From positions 111,444 through 175,443 of the forward strand of contig NZ_FQXN01000005.1 in the NCBI RefSeq assembly GCF_900129985.1: a stretch of DNA of 64,000 bases. The letters are read 5' to 3'. Under the pieces are notes generated by a model, which saw nothing but the letters and a program-made list of their open reading frames with translations, searched no databases and had not been told where the DNA came from. Position numbers and translations under genes: made by a program. The stretch comes from Thermosipho atlanticus DSM 15807. Lineage in GTDB: Bacteria > Thermotogota > Thermotogae > Thermotogales > Fervidobacteriaceae. Shown piece after piece: positions 1-8,071 of the stretch; the stretch's first letter is position 1, and every line of letters starts with the position of its first letter.

Positions 1-1237
1 TGCAAAGATCAAGTACTTGCTTTCGTACTTTTTCAATAATTTCTTCTGAGATATTACCATCTTCATCTTTAACATTTTTTAGTACAGTTACAATTAGTTC
101 GGCAATTTCTTCCATTTCCTGTTCTTTCATTCCCCTTGTTGTTAATGCAGGTGTTCCAAGTCTAATTCCACTAGCAACAAAAGGTGATCTTGTTTCGTTT
201 GGTATAGTGTTTTTGTTGACTGTAATATGACATTTTCCAAGAGCTATTTCCGCAGCTTTTCCTGTAACATTAAGTGGGTTAAGATCTACGAGCATTAAGT
301 GTGTATCTGTACCTCCTGAAACAATTCTAAGTCCTCTTTTTTCAAGTTCTTGAGCAAGTTTCTTTGCGTTTTTAACAACTTGTTTTTGATATTCTTTAAA
401 TTCATCTGTTAATGCCTCTTTGAAACAAACAGCCTTTGCTGCTATAACGTGCATTAAAGGCCCACCTTGAATTCCAGGGAAAATACTCTTATTAATTGCT
501 TTGTATATTTCACTGTCATTTGTTAAGATCATTCCACCTCTAGGACCACGTAATGTTTTGTGAGTTGTACTTGTTACAATATGAGCATATTCAACAGGAT
601 TTGGATATATACCTGCGGCAACTAATCCAGCAAAATGTGCCATATCTACAATTAAGTATGCGCCAACTTCATCGGCTATTTCTCTAAATTTTTTGAAATC
701 TATAATTCTTGAATAAGCACTTCCTCCTGCAACAATAACTTTTGGTTTGTGAGTAAGAGCTAAATCTCTTACCATATCGTAGTTTATAACCTCTGTTTCT
801 GGATCAACACCATACGCTACAACTTTGTACAATTTTCCAGAAAAATTAACTTGAGCGCCATGTGTAAGGTGTCCCCCATGACTTAATGACATACCCATGA
901 GAGTATCTCCGGGATTTGATACTGCAAAGTAGGCCCCCATATTTGCTTGAGAACCAGAATGGGGTTGGACGTTTGCATATTTTACATTAAATAATTGTTT
1001 AGCTCTTTTTCTTGCTAATCTTTCAGCAACATCTACCCATTCACAACCACCGTAGTATCTTCTTCCAGGGTACCCTTCAGCATATTTGTTTGTAAGAAGG
1101 CTCCCCATTGTTTCAATTACGGCAAGAGAAGCAAAATTTTCTGAGGCAATAAGCTCGAGACCATATTCCTGTCTTTCCCATTCCTTTAACAGTACTTCAT
1201 ATATTTCGGGGTCAATTTGTTTTACAAAGTTCCACAT
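1..1237 (-). CDS. glyA: Serine hydroxymethyltransferase (3' end cut by window edge)
   Basis: Converts serine and tetrahydrofolate to glycine and methylene-tetrahydrofolate with PLP; cytoplasmic. The translation of the minus strand begins [16 protein letters not shown] after an AAGGAGG site and contains the SHMT active-site stretch [12 protein letters not shown], whose Lys binds PLP. It stays open to the window edge, so about 412 residues are visible and only the last few residues of a family of about 420 are missing. It appears to be transcribed alone, from an extended -10 promoter at 1281-1309. Confidence 0.95.
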   Translation of the reverse strand, partial: MWNFVKQIDPEIYEVLLKEWERQEYGLELIASENFASLAVIETMGSLLTNKYAEGYPGRRYYGGCEWVDVAERLARKRAKQLFNVKYANVQPHSGSQANMGAYFAVSNPGDTLMGMSLSHGGHLTHGAQVNFSGKLYKVVAYGVDPETEVINYDMVRDLALTHKPKVIVAGGSAYSRIIDFKKFREIADEVGAYLIVDMAHFAGLVAAGIYPNPVEYAHIVTSTTHKTLRGPRGGMILTNDSEIYKAINKSIFPGIQGGPLMHVIAAKAVCFKEALTDEFKEYQKQVVKNAKKLAQELEKRGLRIVSGGTDTHLMLVDLNPLNVTGKAAEIALGKCHITVNKNTIPNETRSPFVASGIRLGTPALTTRGMKEQEMEEIAELIVTVLKNVKDEDGNISEEIIEKVRKQVLDLC

Positions 1238-1280
1238 TTTAAAACCTCCTTGAGAGTTATTTTTAAACTTATTCTATTCT

Positions 1281-1309
1281 ATTCTATCATTAATATAAAA
1301 CATTTGAAA
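1281..1309 (-). promoter_or_regulatory. Promoter of glyA
   Basis: On the minus strand, TTTCAA (1304-1309) and TAGAAT (1281-1286) are separated by 17 nt. TGA precedes the -10, making it an extended -10. It lies about 45 nt upstream of the glyA start. Confidence 0.5.
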
Positions 1310-1487
1310 CTTTAAAAATTGGTTATAGAATATAGAATTTGATGAATTAACTTGAAAAAAAAGATTATTTTTGCTTTGTTAATAAAATATCATCAATGTA
1401 TTTTAACAATATAAGTTGTAGAAACCCGTATTAATAAATGTTTTTTTAAGGGAAAAATTCTTTAAAGTTATAATTTATTTAAAAAAC

Positions 1488-1517
1488 TTGCTTTTTTTGT
1501 TTTTTATGTGGTAAAAT
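1488..1517 (+). promoter_or_regulatory. Promoter of pilin 1
   Basis: TTGCTT (1488-1493) and TAAAAT (1512-1517) are 18 nt apart, with TGG immediately before the -10. The segment from the -10 through the ribosome-binding site is nearly repeated in front of pilin 2, which supports function. Confidence 0.6.
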
Positions 1518-1551
1518 ATAAAACAGAAAAATTAAAATAGGAGGTGGATTT

Positions 1552-1974
1552 ATGAGGATGAGAAAAGGTTTTACACTTATTGAATTATTGATCGTTCTTG
1601 CTATCATTGCAGCATTAATGGGAGTTGTTACACCTATAGCATTGAATGCAGTAAAAAAAGCAAAAGCAACACAAGTAGCAACGAACTTTCAAAACATCAA
1701 AGCAGCAATAGAAAATTATGTAAACGTTAAACAGGCTTTACCGCAAAGTTTAAACATTCTTGTAAGTGAAGGATATCTAAATAGAACACCTGATGGATTT
1801 AGTTTAGAAGTTGATAATACTTTCAACAACGGAATAGCTGTTGCAACGATAACGTATACTGCAGGAGACGTAGATATGAATTTGGTAGCACAGGTTAATC
1901 CGGAAGTAACAACCGTAATAGCAAATGGATCAGCAGCATCAGGGGTAGCGATTACTTTCCAAAAATGGTGGTAA
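1552..1974 (+). CDS. Type IV pilin-like protein 1
   Basis: Predicted prepilin of 140 residues. The short basic leader MRMRKG is followed by FTLIELLIVLAIIAALM: the prepilin peptidase site G|FTLIE with Glu at +5, then a hydrophobic assembly helix. The rest is a small globular domain ending FQKWW. The first ATG is chosen because AGGAGG lies 7 nt upstream; a second in-frame ATG two codons later is too distant. It is the first of three tandem pilin genes, is closely similar to pilin 2, and has its own promoter and terminator. Export and assembly on the cell surface are inferred from the N-terminus; the assembly machinery is not in this window. Confidence 0.88.
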   Translation: MRMRKGFTLIELLIVLAIIAALMGVVTPIALNAVKKAKATQVATNFQNIKAAIENYVNVKQALPQSLNILVSEGYLNRTPDGFSLEVDNTFNNGIAVATITYTAGDVDMNLVAQVNPEVTTVIANGSAASGVAITFQKWW

Positions 1975-2020
1975 GATGGTAAGTTAGTTGAAATATAAAT
2001 TTAGGATATAGGCAAAGTAC

Positions 2021-2050
2021 AAAAAAGCCCCTAATATTAGGGGCTTTTTT
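2021..2050 (+). terminator. Terminator of pilin 1
   Basis: A perfect 30-nt inverted repeat has core GCCCCTAATATTAGGGGC flanked by A6 and T6. It lies 47 nt after the pilin 1 stop codon and would work in both directions. Confidence 0.85.
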
Positions 2051-2273
2051 GTTGTAAATTTTTCCATACATAATTTAATATTGTTTTACATCAAACCAAT
2101 AAATTATTTCAAATGATACAAAACGATTATTAGACTCAATCATTAAATAAGAAAAATGATATAGTAATTTTCAGTGATTATTAGTAAAAAATTGTTTTAA
2201 CAAAAAATTTTTTAATAAAATAAATAAAATATAATAATTTTATTTACAAAAAATTACCAATATAGCTTGTTTG

Positions 2274-2284
2274 TATGATAAAAT
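2274..2284 (+). promoter_or_regulatory. Extended -10 promoter of pilin 2
   Basis: TATGATAAAAT contains TGA directly before TAAAAT (2279-2284), at the same distance from the start codon as in pilin 1. No clear -35 is visible. Confidence 0.5.
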
Positions 2285-2317
2285 AAAACTACAAAAGCTA
2301 AAATAGGAGGTGGATTT

Positions 2318-2743
2318 ATGAGAATGAGAAAAGGTTTTACACTTATTGAACTATTAATTGTTCTTGCTATCATAGCATCATTAATGGGTATTGTTACACC
2401 AGTTGCGTTGAACGCGGTAAAAAAAGCAAAAGCAACACAGGTAGCAGCAAACTTTAGAAACATCAAAGCAGCTTTAGAAAGTTATGTGAATGTTGAACAA
2501 AACATGCCACTTAGTTTGAATCAGTTGAAAGACGCTGGATATTTAAATACTATTCCTTCTGGATTTAGTTACATTTATGAAGATAAATTTGATGTCAATG
2601 GAACAGCAATAGCAACGATAACATATACAGCAGGAGATATAGATATAAATTTAGTAGCGAAGGTTAATCCAGAAGTAAAGACAGTAATACTACCTGGAGG
2701 AGCAGCTTCAGGAATCGCAGTTACTTTCCAAAAATGGTGGTAA
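2318..2743 (+). CDS. Type IV pilin-like protein 2
   Basis: A 141-residue paralogue of pilin 1. It has the same leader MRMRKG, cleavage site G|FTLIE, hydrophobic helix and C-terminal FQKWW, but diverges in the middle (about residues 45-85). The ribosome-binding site and first codons are almost identical to those of pilin 1, which points to a recent tandem duplication. It has its own promoter and terminator, so the two copies can be expressed independently. Whether both form one filament or are alternative subunits cannot be told from sequence. Confidence 0.88.
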   Translation: MRMRKGFTLIELLIVLAIIASLMGIVTPVALNAVKKAKATQVAANFRNIKAALESYVNVEQNMPLSLNQLKDAGYLNTIPSGFSYIYEDKFDVNGTAIATITYTAGDIDINLVAKVNPEVKTVILPGGAASGIAVTFQKWW

Positions 2744-2784
2744 GATAGCAAGTTAATTAAAATAAAATAAAGAAAAAGATATGT

Positions 2785-2813
2785 AAAAGCCCCTGTTAAT
2801 AGGGGCTTTTTTT
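2785..2813 (+). terminator. Terminator of pilin 2
   Basis: The stem AAAAGCCCCT/AGGGGCTTTT encloses a GTTAAT loop and is followed by extra Ts. Its GCCCC arm matches the pilin 1 terminator, consistent with duplication of the whole transcription unit. Confidence 0.85.
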
Positions 2814-2849
2814 GTTAGTATGATTTTTTTGGGAAAATTAAAATTTTTA

Positions 2850-2858
2850 TGATATAAT
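2850..2858 (+). promoter_or_regulatory. Extended -10 promoter of pilin 3-nagA
   Basis: TGATATAAT (-10 at 2853-2858) lies 42 nt before the pilin 3 start. No convincing -35 is visible. Confidence 0.5.
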
Positions 2859-2900
2859 TTAATATTAGAATAGATAATATTTCTTAATTAGGGGGATATT

Positions 2901-3323
2901 ATGAAAAAAGCATTTACTTTAATAGAACTTCTCGCTGTAATAGCTATTATAGCTTTTTTGCTAGTTATTGTAACTCCAAATGCATTGGAGGCTGTAAAAA
3001 AAGCTCAGGCAACAAAAGTGGCAAGGAATCTTAGAAATATACTTAAATCAGGAGAGACATATATTAATGTTGAGAAACCTGGAGATATTTCAAACTTATC
3101 AATTTTGTTATTAAAAGATAAAGGATATTTAGAAGATAGCATGAAAGAATCTGATTTGGCAAAATATCTGATAAAAGCAACAGATCTAGGAAATAGGATT
3201 GTTTTAGAGTCAGTTTACATTGGAAATGATGTAAGTACTTTTTTGGTAACGGACATATTACCAGTTATAAAGGCATCTGGTGTAATACTTTATTTTCGGT
3301 CAATTTTAGGGAAGTGGTGGTAA
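2901..3323 (+). CDS. Type IV pilin-like protein 3
   Basis: A 140-residue prepilin-like protein. Its leader is only MKKA before FTLIELLAVIAIIAFLL, so the residue at -1 of the processing site is Ala, where pilins 1 and 2 have the usual Gly. Glu+5 and the hydrophobic helix are kept. The EAVKKAQATKVARNLRNI segment matches the corresponding helix of pilins 1 and 2, and the protein again ends in KWW. A GGGGG ribosome-binding site precedes the ATG. No terminator separates it from nagA, 19 nt downstream, so the two are probably co-transcribed. It is more diverged than the first two copies. Confidence 0.8.
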   Translation: MKKAFTLIELLAVIAIIAFLLVIVTPNALEAVKKAQATKVARNLRNILKSGETYINVEKPGDISNLSILLLKDKGYLEDSMKESDLAKYLIKATDLGNRIVLESVYIGNDVSTFLVTDILPVIKASGVILYFRSILGKWW

Positions 3324-3342
3324 AACACACAGGTGGGGTTGC

Positions 3343-4404
3343 ATGGTTATAGAAAGAGTATTAATAGTTGATCCCATTGATGGAGAATATTGTGGAAGTG
3401 TGGTAATAGAAAACGGCGTTATAGTGGATATTATAAAAAATAATTCTGCTCCAAGGTACATCGTTATGCCAGGGTTTGTTGACTCCCACTCTCATGGAAA
3501 AGCAGGTATTGACTGCATGACTGCATCATCATTAGAATTTGAAAATTGGGCTGAGCACGTAAGGACAGAAGGAGTAACCTATCTTTTTCCTACAACTGTT
3601 TCTTCCTCTAAGAAATCTTTAGAAAATGTGGTTGCCAATTTTTCTAAAGCTAATCATCCCGTTCTTAATTTTCTTCATTTTGAAGGTCCTTTTATTAATA
3701 TTGAAAGATCCGGAGCACAAAATAAAAAATATATTACAAGTTTTTCAAAAGATAGATTGCCTGAAGTGAAAGATAAGGTGAAAATAATTACTGCGGCACC
3801 TGAAGTGGAAAAGTTCAATGAATTAATAAAATTTGCAAAAAAGGAAAACATTGTAATATCTTTAGGTCATTCAAATGGAACATTTAAAGATTTTAAAGAA
3901 TCGTTTGAAAAAGGAATAAATAGAGTTCCCCATTTTCCAAATGCTTTAAAAAGATTTCATCATCGAGATGTGGGCCCGATTGGTGCGGTTTTTTTGTATA
4001 AATTTTATGTAGAACTCATTGTTGACAATATGCATTTGTCCAACGAGTTTTTAAAACTTGTATATAATATATTAGGTCCAAAGAGAATAATGCTAGTTAC
4101 TGATAGTATTCCAGCAGCAGGTTTAGAAGATGGCATATATAACCTTGGAGAAATGAATGTAAAAGTAAAAAATGGAGTAGCAAGGCTTGAAAATGGGTCA
4201 CTTGCTGGAAGTACTTTAAAATATATTGAAGGGGTAAAAAATTTTAGAAAGGCAACAAATTGTTCTTTAAAAGAACTTTCAATGGTAACATCATATAATT
4301 CTCTTAAGCTACTTGGAATAAAAGGAGGAAGAATAAGAAGGGGTTATCCGGCAAAAATTGTAATTTTAGACGAAGATTTAAATGTGAAAAAAACAATAGT
4401 TTAA
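3343..4404 (+). CDS. nagA: N-acetylglucosamine-6-phosphate deacetylase
   Basis: Removes acetate from GlcNAc-6-phosphate to give glucosamine-6-phosphate during amino-sugar and cell-wall recycling; cytoplasmic amidohydrolase. At 353 residues it is near the family length. Visible motifs are the metal site DSHSHG (about 48-53), FEGPFIN, LGHS, FPNALKRFHHRDVGPIGA, VDNMH, the catalytic Asp in LVTDSIPAAG (about 250) and the C-terminal LAGSTL. ATG follows CAGGTGGGG. No other nag gene is adjacent; the upstream neighbour is pilin 3. Confidence 0.92.
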   Translation: MVIERVLIVDPIDGEYCGSVVIENGVIVDIIKNNSAPRYIVMPGFVDSHSHGKAGIDCMTASSLEFENWAEHVRTEGVTYLFPTTVSSSKKSLENVVANFSKANHPVLNFLHFEGPFINIERSGAQNKKYITSFSKDRLPEVKDKVKIITAAPEVEKFNELIKFAKKENIVISLGHSNGTFKDFKESFEKGINRVPHFPNALKRFHHRDVGPIGAVFLYKFYVELIVDNMHLSNEFLKLVYNILGPKRIMLVTDSIPAAGLEDGIYNLGEMNVKVKNGVARLENGSLAGSTLKYIEGVKNFRKATNCSLKELSMVTSYNSLKLLGIKGGRIRRGYPAKIVILDEDLNVKKTIV

Positions 4405-4413
4405 AATGTAAGC

Positions 4414-4965
4414 TCAAAATTGTAAAAATTCTAAGTTATATATTTTCTCATAAAGATAAGCGTAAAAGATATAACCATCTTCACATATCTGTATTATCAA
4501 AGCTCCGTTAAACTTTTCTTTGCTACTTTCTGCTGCATTAAGTGGGAACAAATATTTGTTTGGATTATCTATTGCCTTTGCTATTTTAATTTTTCTTTGT
4601 GAAATAACTACAGCAGCACTTTCAGCACTACTTACTTGAAGAGTTGTTATTATTTCACTGTTTTTGTTCAGTGGGTTGTAGATTTTGATACCTGTATTAG
4701 TTAATTTTGCTTTCAATTCATTCCTAAGGTAAAAGGGATTGGTGGCATTTTCGTAGGATGGAAGTGTAGAGTCAAAAACTATAGATACAACTGCTTCCAT
4801 CAAAACTTTTTGGTTTGCTTTTAAAGTATTTATTATACTTCGTTCAACAATTTTTGGATATGAAAAAGCAACTATGAGCATAAGAGCAGCAATAATAGCT
4901 AAGATAATTAATAATTCGATTAATGTAAAACCGTTTTTGAATTGTTTTTTTTTGTATTTTTCCAT
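4414..4965 (-). CDS. Prepilin-like (minor pseudopilin) protein
   Basis: A 183-residue protein with a basic leader MEKYKKKQFKNG, then FTLIELLIILAIIAALMLIVAFSYPKI, a class III prepilin signal with Gly-1 and Glu+5. The remainder is not recognised. The ATG at 4965 is chosen over an in-frame TTG at 4980 because that TTG lies inside the ribosome-binding site (TTGGAGGAAGAG). It is convergent with nagA, nine bases apart. The ext-10 sequence TGTTATAAT at 5008-5016 (minus) is the likely promoter. It is probably a minor subunit because it is longer and more diverged than the tandem pilins. Confidence 0.75.
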   Translation of the reverse strand: MEKYKKKQFKNGFTLIELLIILAIIAALMLIVAFSYPKIVERSIINTLKANQKVLMEAVVSIVFDSTLPSYENATNPFYLRNELKAKLTNTGIKIYNPLNKNSEIITTLQVSSAESAAVVISQRKIKIAKAIDNPNKYLFPLNAAESSKEKFNGALIIQICEDGYIFYAYLYEKIYNLEFLQF

Positions 4966-5007
4966 ATACTCTTCCTCCAATGGTATTTGAGGTTAGCTTT
5001 TTTGAAA

Positions 5008-5016
5008 ATTATAACA
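5008..5016 (-). promoter_or_regulatory. Extended -10 promoter of the minor prepilin gene
   Basis: Read on the minus strand the sequence is TGTTATAAT, 42 nt upstream of the chosen ATG. Confidence 0.5.
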
Positions 5017-5080
5017 AAATATGGAATAAACGCAAAAAAAGGCTAAAAAATACGTTAAAAGACAAAATTGTTAGTCTCTT

Positions 5081-5455
5081 TTAATTTTTGTTAGTTTCTA
5101 CCATTATGCACAAATCGTGGGCAGCTTTTATGTTATTTTTTTTCAAATACTCGTTTATATCTTCAGAATAAGCTCCTGGTTGGTACCACAAATTTTTAAA
5201 TCCGTATTTAAGTGCTTCTTTAGTAATCTCAAGGCCTACTTTTGGGGGAACAACAAATACAAGAAGATCAACTTCTTTGGGTAAATCCTTAACTTCTTTT
5301 ACAGTTTTAATTCCTTCTATTTCATCATATTTTGGTGTAACTGGAATAATTTCAAATCCTTTCTTTTTTAGATCTCTAATGATGATATTTCCATATTTTT
5401 CTCTGTTGGTTGTTGCACCAATTACAGCGACTTTCTTTATTGTTTTCAAATTCAT
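5081..5455 (-). CDS. CoA-binding domain protein (YccU-like)
   Basis: A 124-residue single-domain Rossmann protein of the CoA-binding family related to the N-terminal part of succinyl-CoA synthetase alpha. It shows VAVIGATTNREKYGN near the N-terminus, VTPKYDEIEG and LVFVVPP, then NLWYQPGAYSED. Length is typical of the stand-alone family. Physiological role is unknown. ATG follows AAAGGAGGT. The ext-10 promoter TGATATAAT reads on the minus strand at 5494-5502. Monocistronic. Confidence 0.8.
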   Translation of the reverse strand: MNLKTIKKVAVIGATTNREKYGNIIIRDLKKKGFEIIPVTPKYDEIEGIKTVKEVKDLPKEVDLLVFVVPPKVGLEITKEALKYGFKNLWYQPGAYSEDINEYLKKNNIKAAHDLCIMVETNKN

Positions 5456-5493
5456 TTTAAAATACCTCCTTTTAGAATTTTCTTGACATTAAT

Positions 5494-5502
5494 ATTATAT
5501 CA
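5494..5502 (-). promoter_or_regulatory. Extended -10 promoter of the CoA-binding protein gene
   Basis: The minus-strand sequence is TGATATAAT, 39 nt upstream of the ATG. Confidence 0.5.
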
Positions 5503-5593
5503 AGAATGGGAATGATTTAAAATTCATAATATTTTACCGTTTTTTCGAGAATTATGATGTATAATAAAATAAAAAATGAAAGAGGATGAAAAT

Positions 5594-6472
5594 ATGCAAG
5601 TTAAGTTGAGTAGAGTAATTCATGGAATCATGCGAATAAAGGATTGGGGTTATTCATTAAAAGAGTTTTTAGATTTTATACATCAATTAATTGATATTGG
5701 TGTTACGACATTTGATTTGGCAGATATATATGGGGATTATGAGGCTCAAGAGATATTTGGGAGAATTTTTGAGATTGAACCATCTTTAAGAAAAAAAGTG
5801 CAAATAATATCTAAAACTGGTATAGTGCTATTGTCACAAAAAAAGCCTCAAATTTATATAAAGCACTATGATACATCAAAAAAGCACATTTTAAAATCTG
5901 TTGAAAGAACACTTAAAGATTTGCGAACGGATTATTTAGATGTTCTTTTAATTCATAGACCAGATCCTTTGATGAATCCAGAGGAAATCTCAGAAGCGTT
6001 TGAGTATTTAAGAGAAAATGGTTTGGTACTGACTTTTGGTGTCTCAAATTTCAATCCTCACCAAATGTCTCTTATTAAATCAAAGGTTAAAGAACCGATC
6101 CTTTACAATCAAATAGAAATTTCTCCTCTACAAGTTAACCCATTTTTCGATGGAACACTTGATTATTGTTTAGAAAAAAATATAATTCCAATGGCATGGT
6201 CTCCGGTTGCAGGTGGAAGAATTTTTAAGATTAACAATGAGAGAAATTTAAGAGTATTAAAAGCTTTGAAAAAAGTTGCAGAAAATCATGGAACTTCGGT
6301 TGAGCATATCATATATGCATTTTTGTATAAACATCCTTCTAAGATATACCCCGTAGTTGGAAGTGGTAAGTTCGAGAGAGTAAAGGTTGCTGTTGAAGCT
6401 TTAGAATTAGAGCTTGATAGACAAGAATGGTTTTACATTTTAAAAGCTTCAACAGGATACGATGTTCCATAG
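5594..6472 (+). CDS. Aldo/keto reductase (YdhF-like)
   Basis: NAD(P)H-dependent oxidoreductase with a TIM-barrel fold; substrate unknown. The residues of the catalytic tetrad are visible: Asp and Tyr in TFDLADIYGD, Lys in ISKTGI and His in LLIHRPDP. GVSNF and the C-terminal YPVVGSG (cofactor binding) are also present. The start is the second Met (5594), because AGAGGATG lies just before it and the first ATG at 5576 is part of that leader. Product is 292 residues. A TATAAT at 5560-5565 is a likely -10. It resembles the E. coli YdhF subgroup. Monocistronic. Confidence 0.85.
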   Translation: MQVKLSRVIHGIMRIKDWGYSLKEFLDFIHQLIDIGVTTFDLADIYGDYEAQEIFGRIFEIEPSLRKKVQIISKTGIVLLSQKKPQIYIKHYDTSKKHILKSVERTLKDLRTDYLDVLLIHRPDPLMNPEEISEAFEYLRENGLVLTFGVSNFNPHQMSLIKSKVKEPILYNQIEISPLQVNPFFDGTLDYCLEKNIIPMAWSPVAGGRIFKINNERNLRVLKALKKVAENHGTSVEHIIYAFLYKHPSKIYPVVGSGKFERVKVAVEALELELDRQEWFYILKASTGYDVP

Positions 6473-6498
6473 AGTGAATTTTTTGAGGGCGGAATTAA

Positions 6499-6888
6499 GG
6501 ATTCTTTGTTGTGGAGGCATTTACAAAAGAACCTTTTAAAAGAAATAAATTTGCTGATTATGAAAAATAACTTTTAGCAACTGAAATTAGATTTTCTGAA
6601 ACAGAATTTAAAATAGACTATTTTACCCCTGTTTCTGAGATAAATCTCTGCAGTCATGCTACAATTGCTTCTTTTGGTGTTTTGAAGAAATTGCATTTTA
6701 TAAAATCAAAAGAGTATAATTTTTGTGTATCGTGTTATACAAAAGGCAGAATTGTAAATGCTAAAGATTTTGTGCATTTGTATAGAATTGAAGAGGAATC
6801 TACAACAGCTACAGCAAATGGCATGCTTTTATATTATTTGCATCACTATGGGATTGCAAAGAAGGAAAGAGTTTATAAAATAATTTAA
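6499..6888 (+). pseudogene. Relic of a PhzF-family isomerase gene
   Basis: Frame 1 reads FFVVEAFTKEPFKRN at the start, as in the N-terminus of PhzF/YddE proteins. A TAA at 6568 follows, then FSETEF, YFTPVSEINLCSHATIASFGVL (the family's FTPxxExxLCGHAT block, with Ser for Gly) and the C-terminal EESTTATANGMLLYYLHHYG. Intact proteins are about 260-300 residues. Here only about 130 codons remain, the middle is missing, there is an in-frame stop and no start codon. An open 68-codon stretch at 6682-6888 is only the tail of this relic. Function is lost. Confidence 0.75.
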
Positions 6889-7000
6889 AATAGAGATTTA
6901 AAATAGAAGATCCAAAATTTTCATAAAAATAAAGATCAGAATATTTAAAAGTTAAAATAGTGGGAAGAGCTAGAATTACATTATCAGGTAAATTGGAAAT

Positions 7001-7028
7001 ATAAAAGTCCGCATGTGCGGACTTTTAT
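7001..7028. terminator. Bidirectional terminator
   Basis: The inverted repeat ATAAAAGTCCGCA/TGCGGACTTTTAT has a two-base centre and overlaps the stop codon of the epimerase gene. A/T flanks on both sides suit termination in either direction. Confidence 0.75.
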
Positions 7029-8056
7029 ATTGCGATATGATAGGGTATTTCAGTTTTGTATTTTCCTCTAAATTTATCTTCTTTAAGCATCAGAGCGCTA
7101 TCAAGGTCGTGAAAATCAAAAGCACCTGTTCCAAGAGCAAAATGAACACTCTGGTTTATTCCAAGACTTGATTCTCCCATACATCCGATCATGAGATGTA
7201 AATTTGCAGCTTTTGCCATTTCAACAATTGCTAAGGCATCTGATATACCACTTTTCATAAGCTTGATGTTGATATAATCAACTGCTTCTTCTTTGATTAA
7301 TCTTAAAACATCGTATTTTGTTTTTGCACTTTCATCTGCTCCCACAGGAAACGGTGAATTAAATCTGACAAATTTTAATCCTTCAATATCATGCATTGGA
7401 ACAGGTTGTTCAAAGACATGAATATCTATCCCTTTTTTATAGATTTCTTTTGCAAACTTTATAGCTTGTTTTGGAGTATACCCCATATTTGCATCAACTA
7501 TGTATTTTGCTCCTTTTGAAACTTCATAAATTTTTTCCATTGCTTCTATGTCTTCTTTTAAATTTTCTCCAACTTTGATTTTTATTATTCTAAATCCTTC
7601 TTCGAAAATATTTTTTGCATCCAATACTCTCTCTTCTAGGGAGCCAATACTTACAGTTTTATCTGTTTCTATTTTGTTTTTGGATCCTCCAAGAATTTTA
7701 TATACAGGAACACCTATTTCTTCTGAAAAAGCATCCAAGGTTGCATACTGAACAGCTGCTTTTATACTTGGGGATGCGAAAAATTTATCGGTGATATCAA
7801 AAATTTGTCTGTAGTTTTGAACATCCAGTCCTTTTAATGCTTCGTTAATAATTGGTTCTAAGGAAAGTAATGCTTCAACTTTTTCGCCATTTACTCTAAA
7901 TGAGGGAGAAGCTTCTCCATATCCAACTACACCACTATCTAATTCTATAGATACTTCAATGTTGTTGGATTGACTAGAAATACTTCCAGTTATATGAAAT
8001 GGTTTTTCATATTTAAATGTAGTCAATTTGAATTTTATTAACTTTATTTTTCCCAT
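7025..8056 (-). CDS. L-Ala-D/L-Glu (dipeptide) epimerase
   Basis: Enolase-superfamily enzyme that epimerises the second residue of dipeptides such as L-Ala-D-Glu from murein peptides. At 343 residues it shows the KxK base (IIKIKVG, about 160), three metal ligands (VDANMGY, FEQPV, ADES), the opposite catalytic Lys (NIKLMKSG) and the DLDS signature that binds the dipeptide alpha-amino group. ATG follows AAAGGAGG. It lies 15 bp behind the transglutaminase-like gene, so the two probably act together in muropeptide or peptide use. It closely resembles the characterised T. maritima enzyme. Confidence 0.85.
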   Translation of the reverse strand: MGKIKLIKFKLTTFKYEKPFHITGSISSQSNNIEVSIELDSGVVGYGEASPSFRVNGEKVEALLSLEPIINEALKGLDVQNYRQIFDITDKFFASPSIKAAVQYATLDAFSEEIGVPVYKILGGSKNKIETDKTVSIGSLEERVLDAKNIFEEGFRIIKIKVGENLKEDIEAMEKIYEVSKGAKYIVDANMGYTPKQAIKFAKEIYKKGIDIHVFEQPVPMHDIEGLKFVRFNSPFPVGADESAKTKYDVLRLIKEEAVDYINIKLMKSGISDALAIVEMAKAANLHLMIGCMGESSLGINQSVHFALGTGAFDFHDLDSALMLKEDKFRGKYKTEIPYHIAI

Positions 8057-8071
8057 ATGTTATTCCTCCTT

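Larger units (their letters stand above)
1238..1551. other. Intergenic region between glyA and pilin 1
   Basis: This AT-rich, 314-nt divergent spacer holds the glyA promoter at its left end and the pilin promoter at its right end. I see no ORF, RNA gene or riboswitch-like conserved core between them. A short ATTCT triplication at 1271-1285 overlaps the glyA -10 region. Confidence 0.5.

Noticed and set aside
1238..1551. Glycine riboswitch or other regulatory RNA upstream of glyA
   Set aside because: The glyA leader is too short (about 45 nt from the promoter) and no conserved core or paired aptamer is visible.
4966..4980. TTG at 4980 as the start of the minor prepilin
   Set aside because: The codon is inside the ribosome-binding site TTGGAGGAAGAG, and the ATG at 4965 has proper spacing.
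6682..6888. 68-codon frame as an independent small gene
   Set aside because: It starts with an internal TTG and continues the PhzF frame upstream, so it is the tail of a pseudogene.
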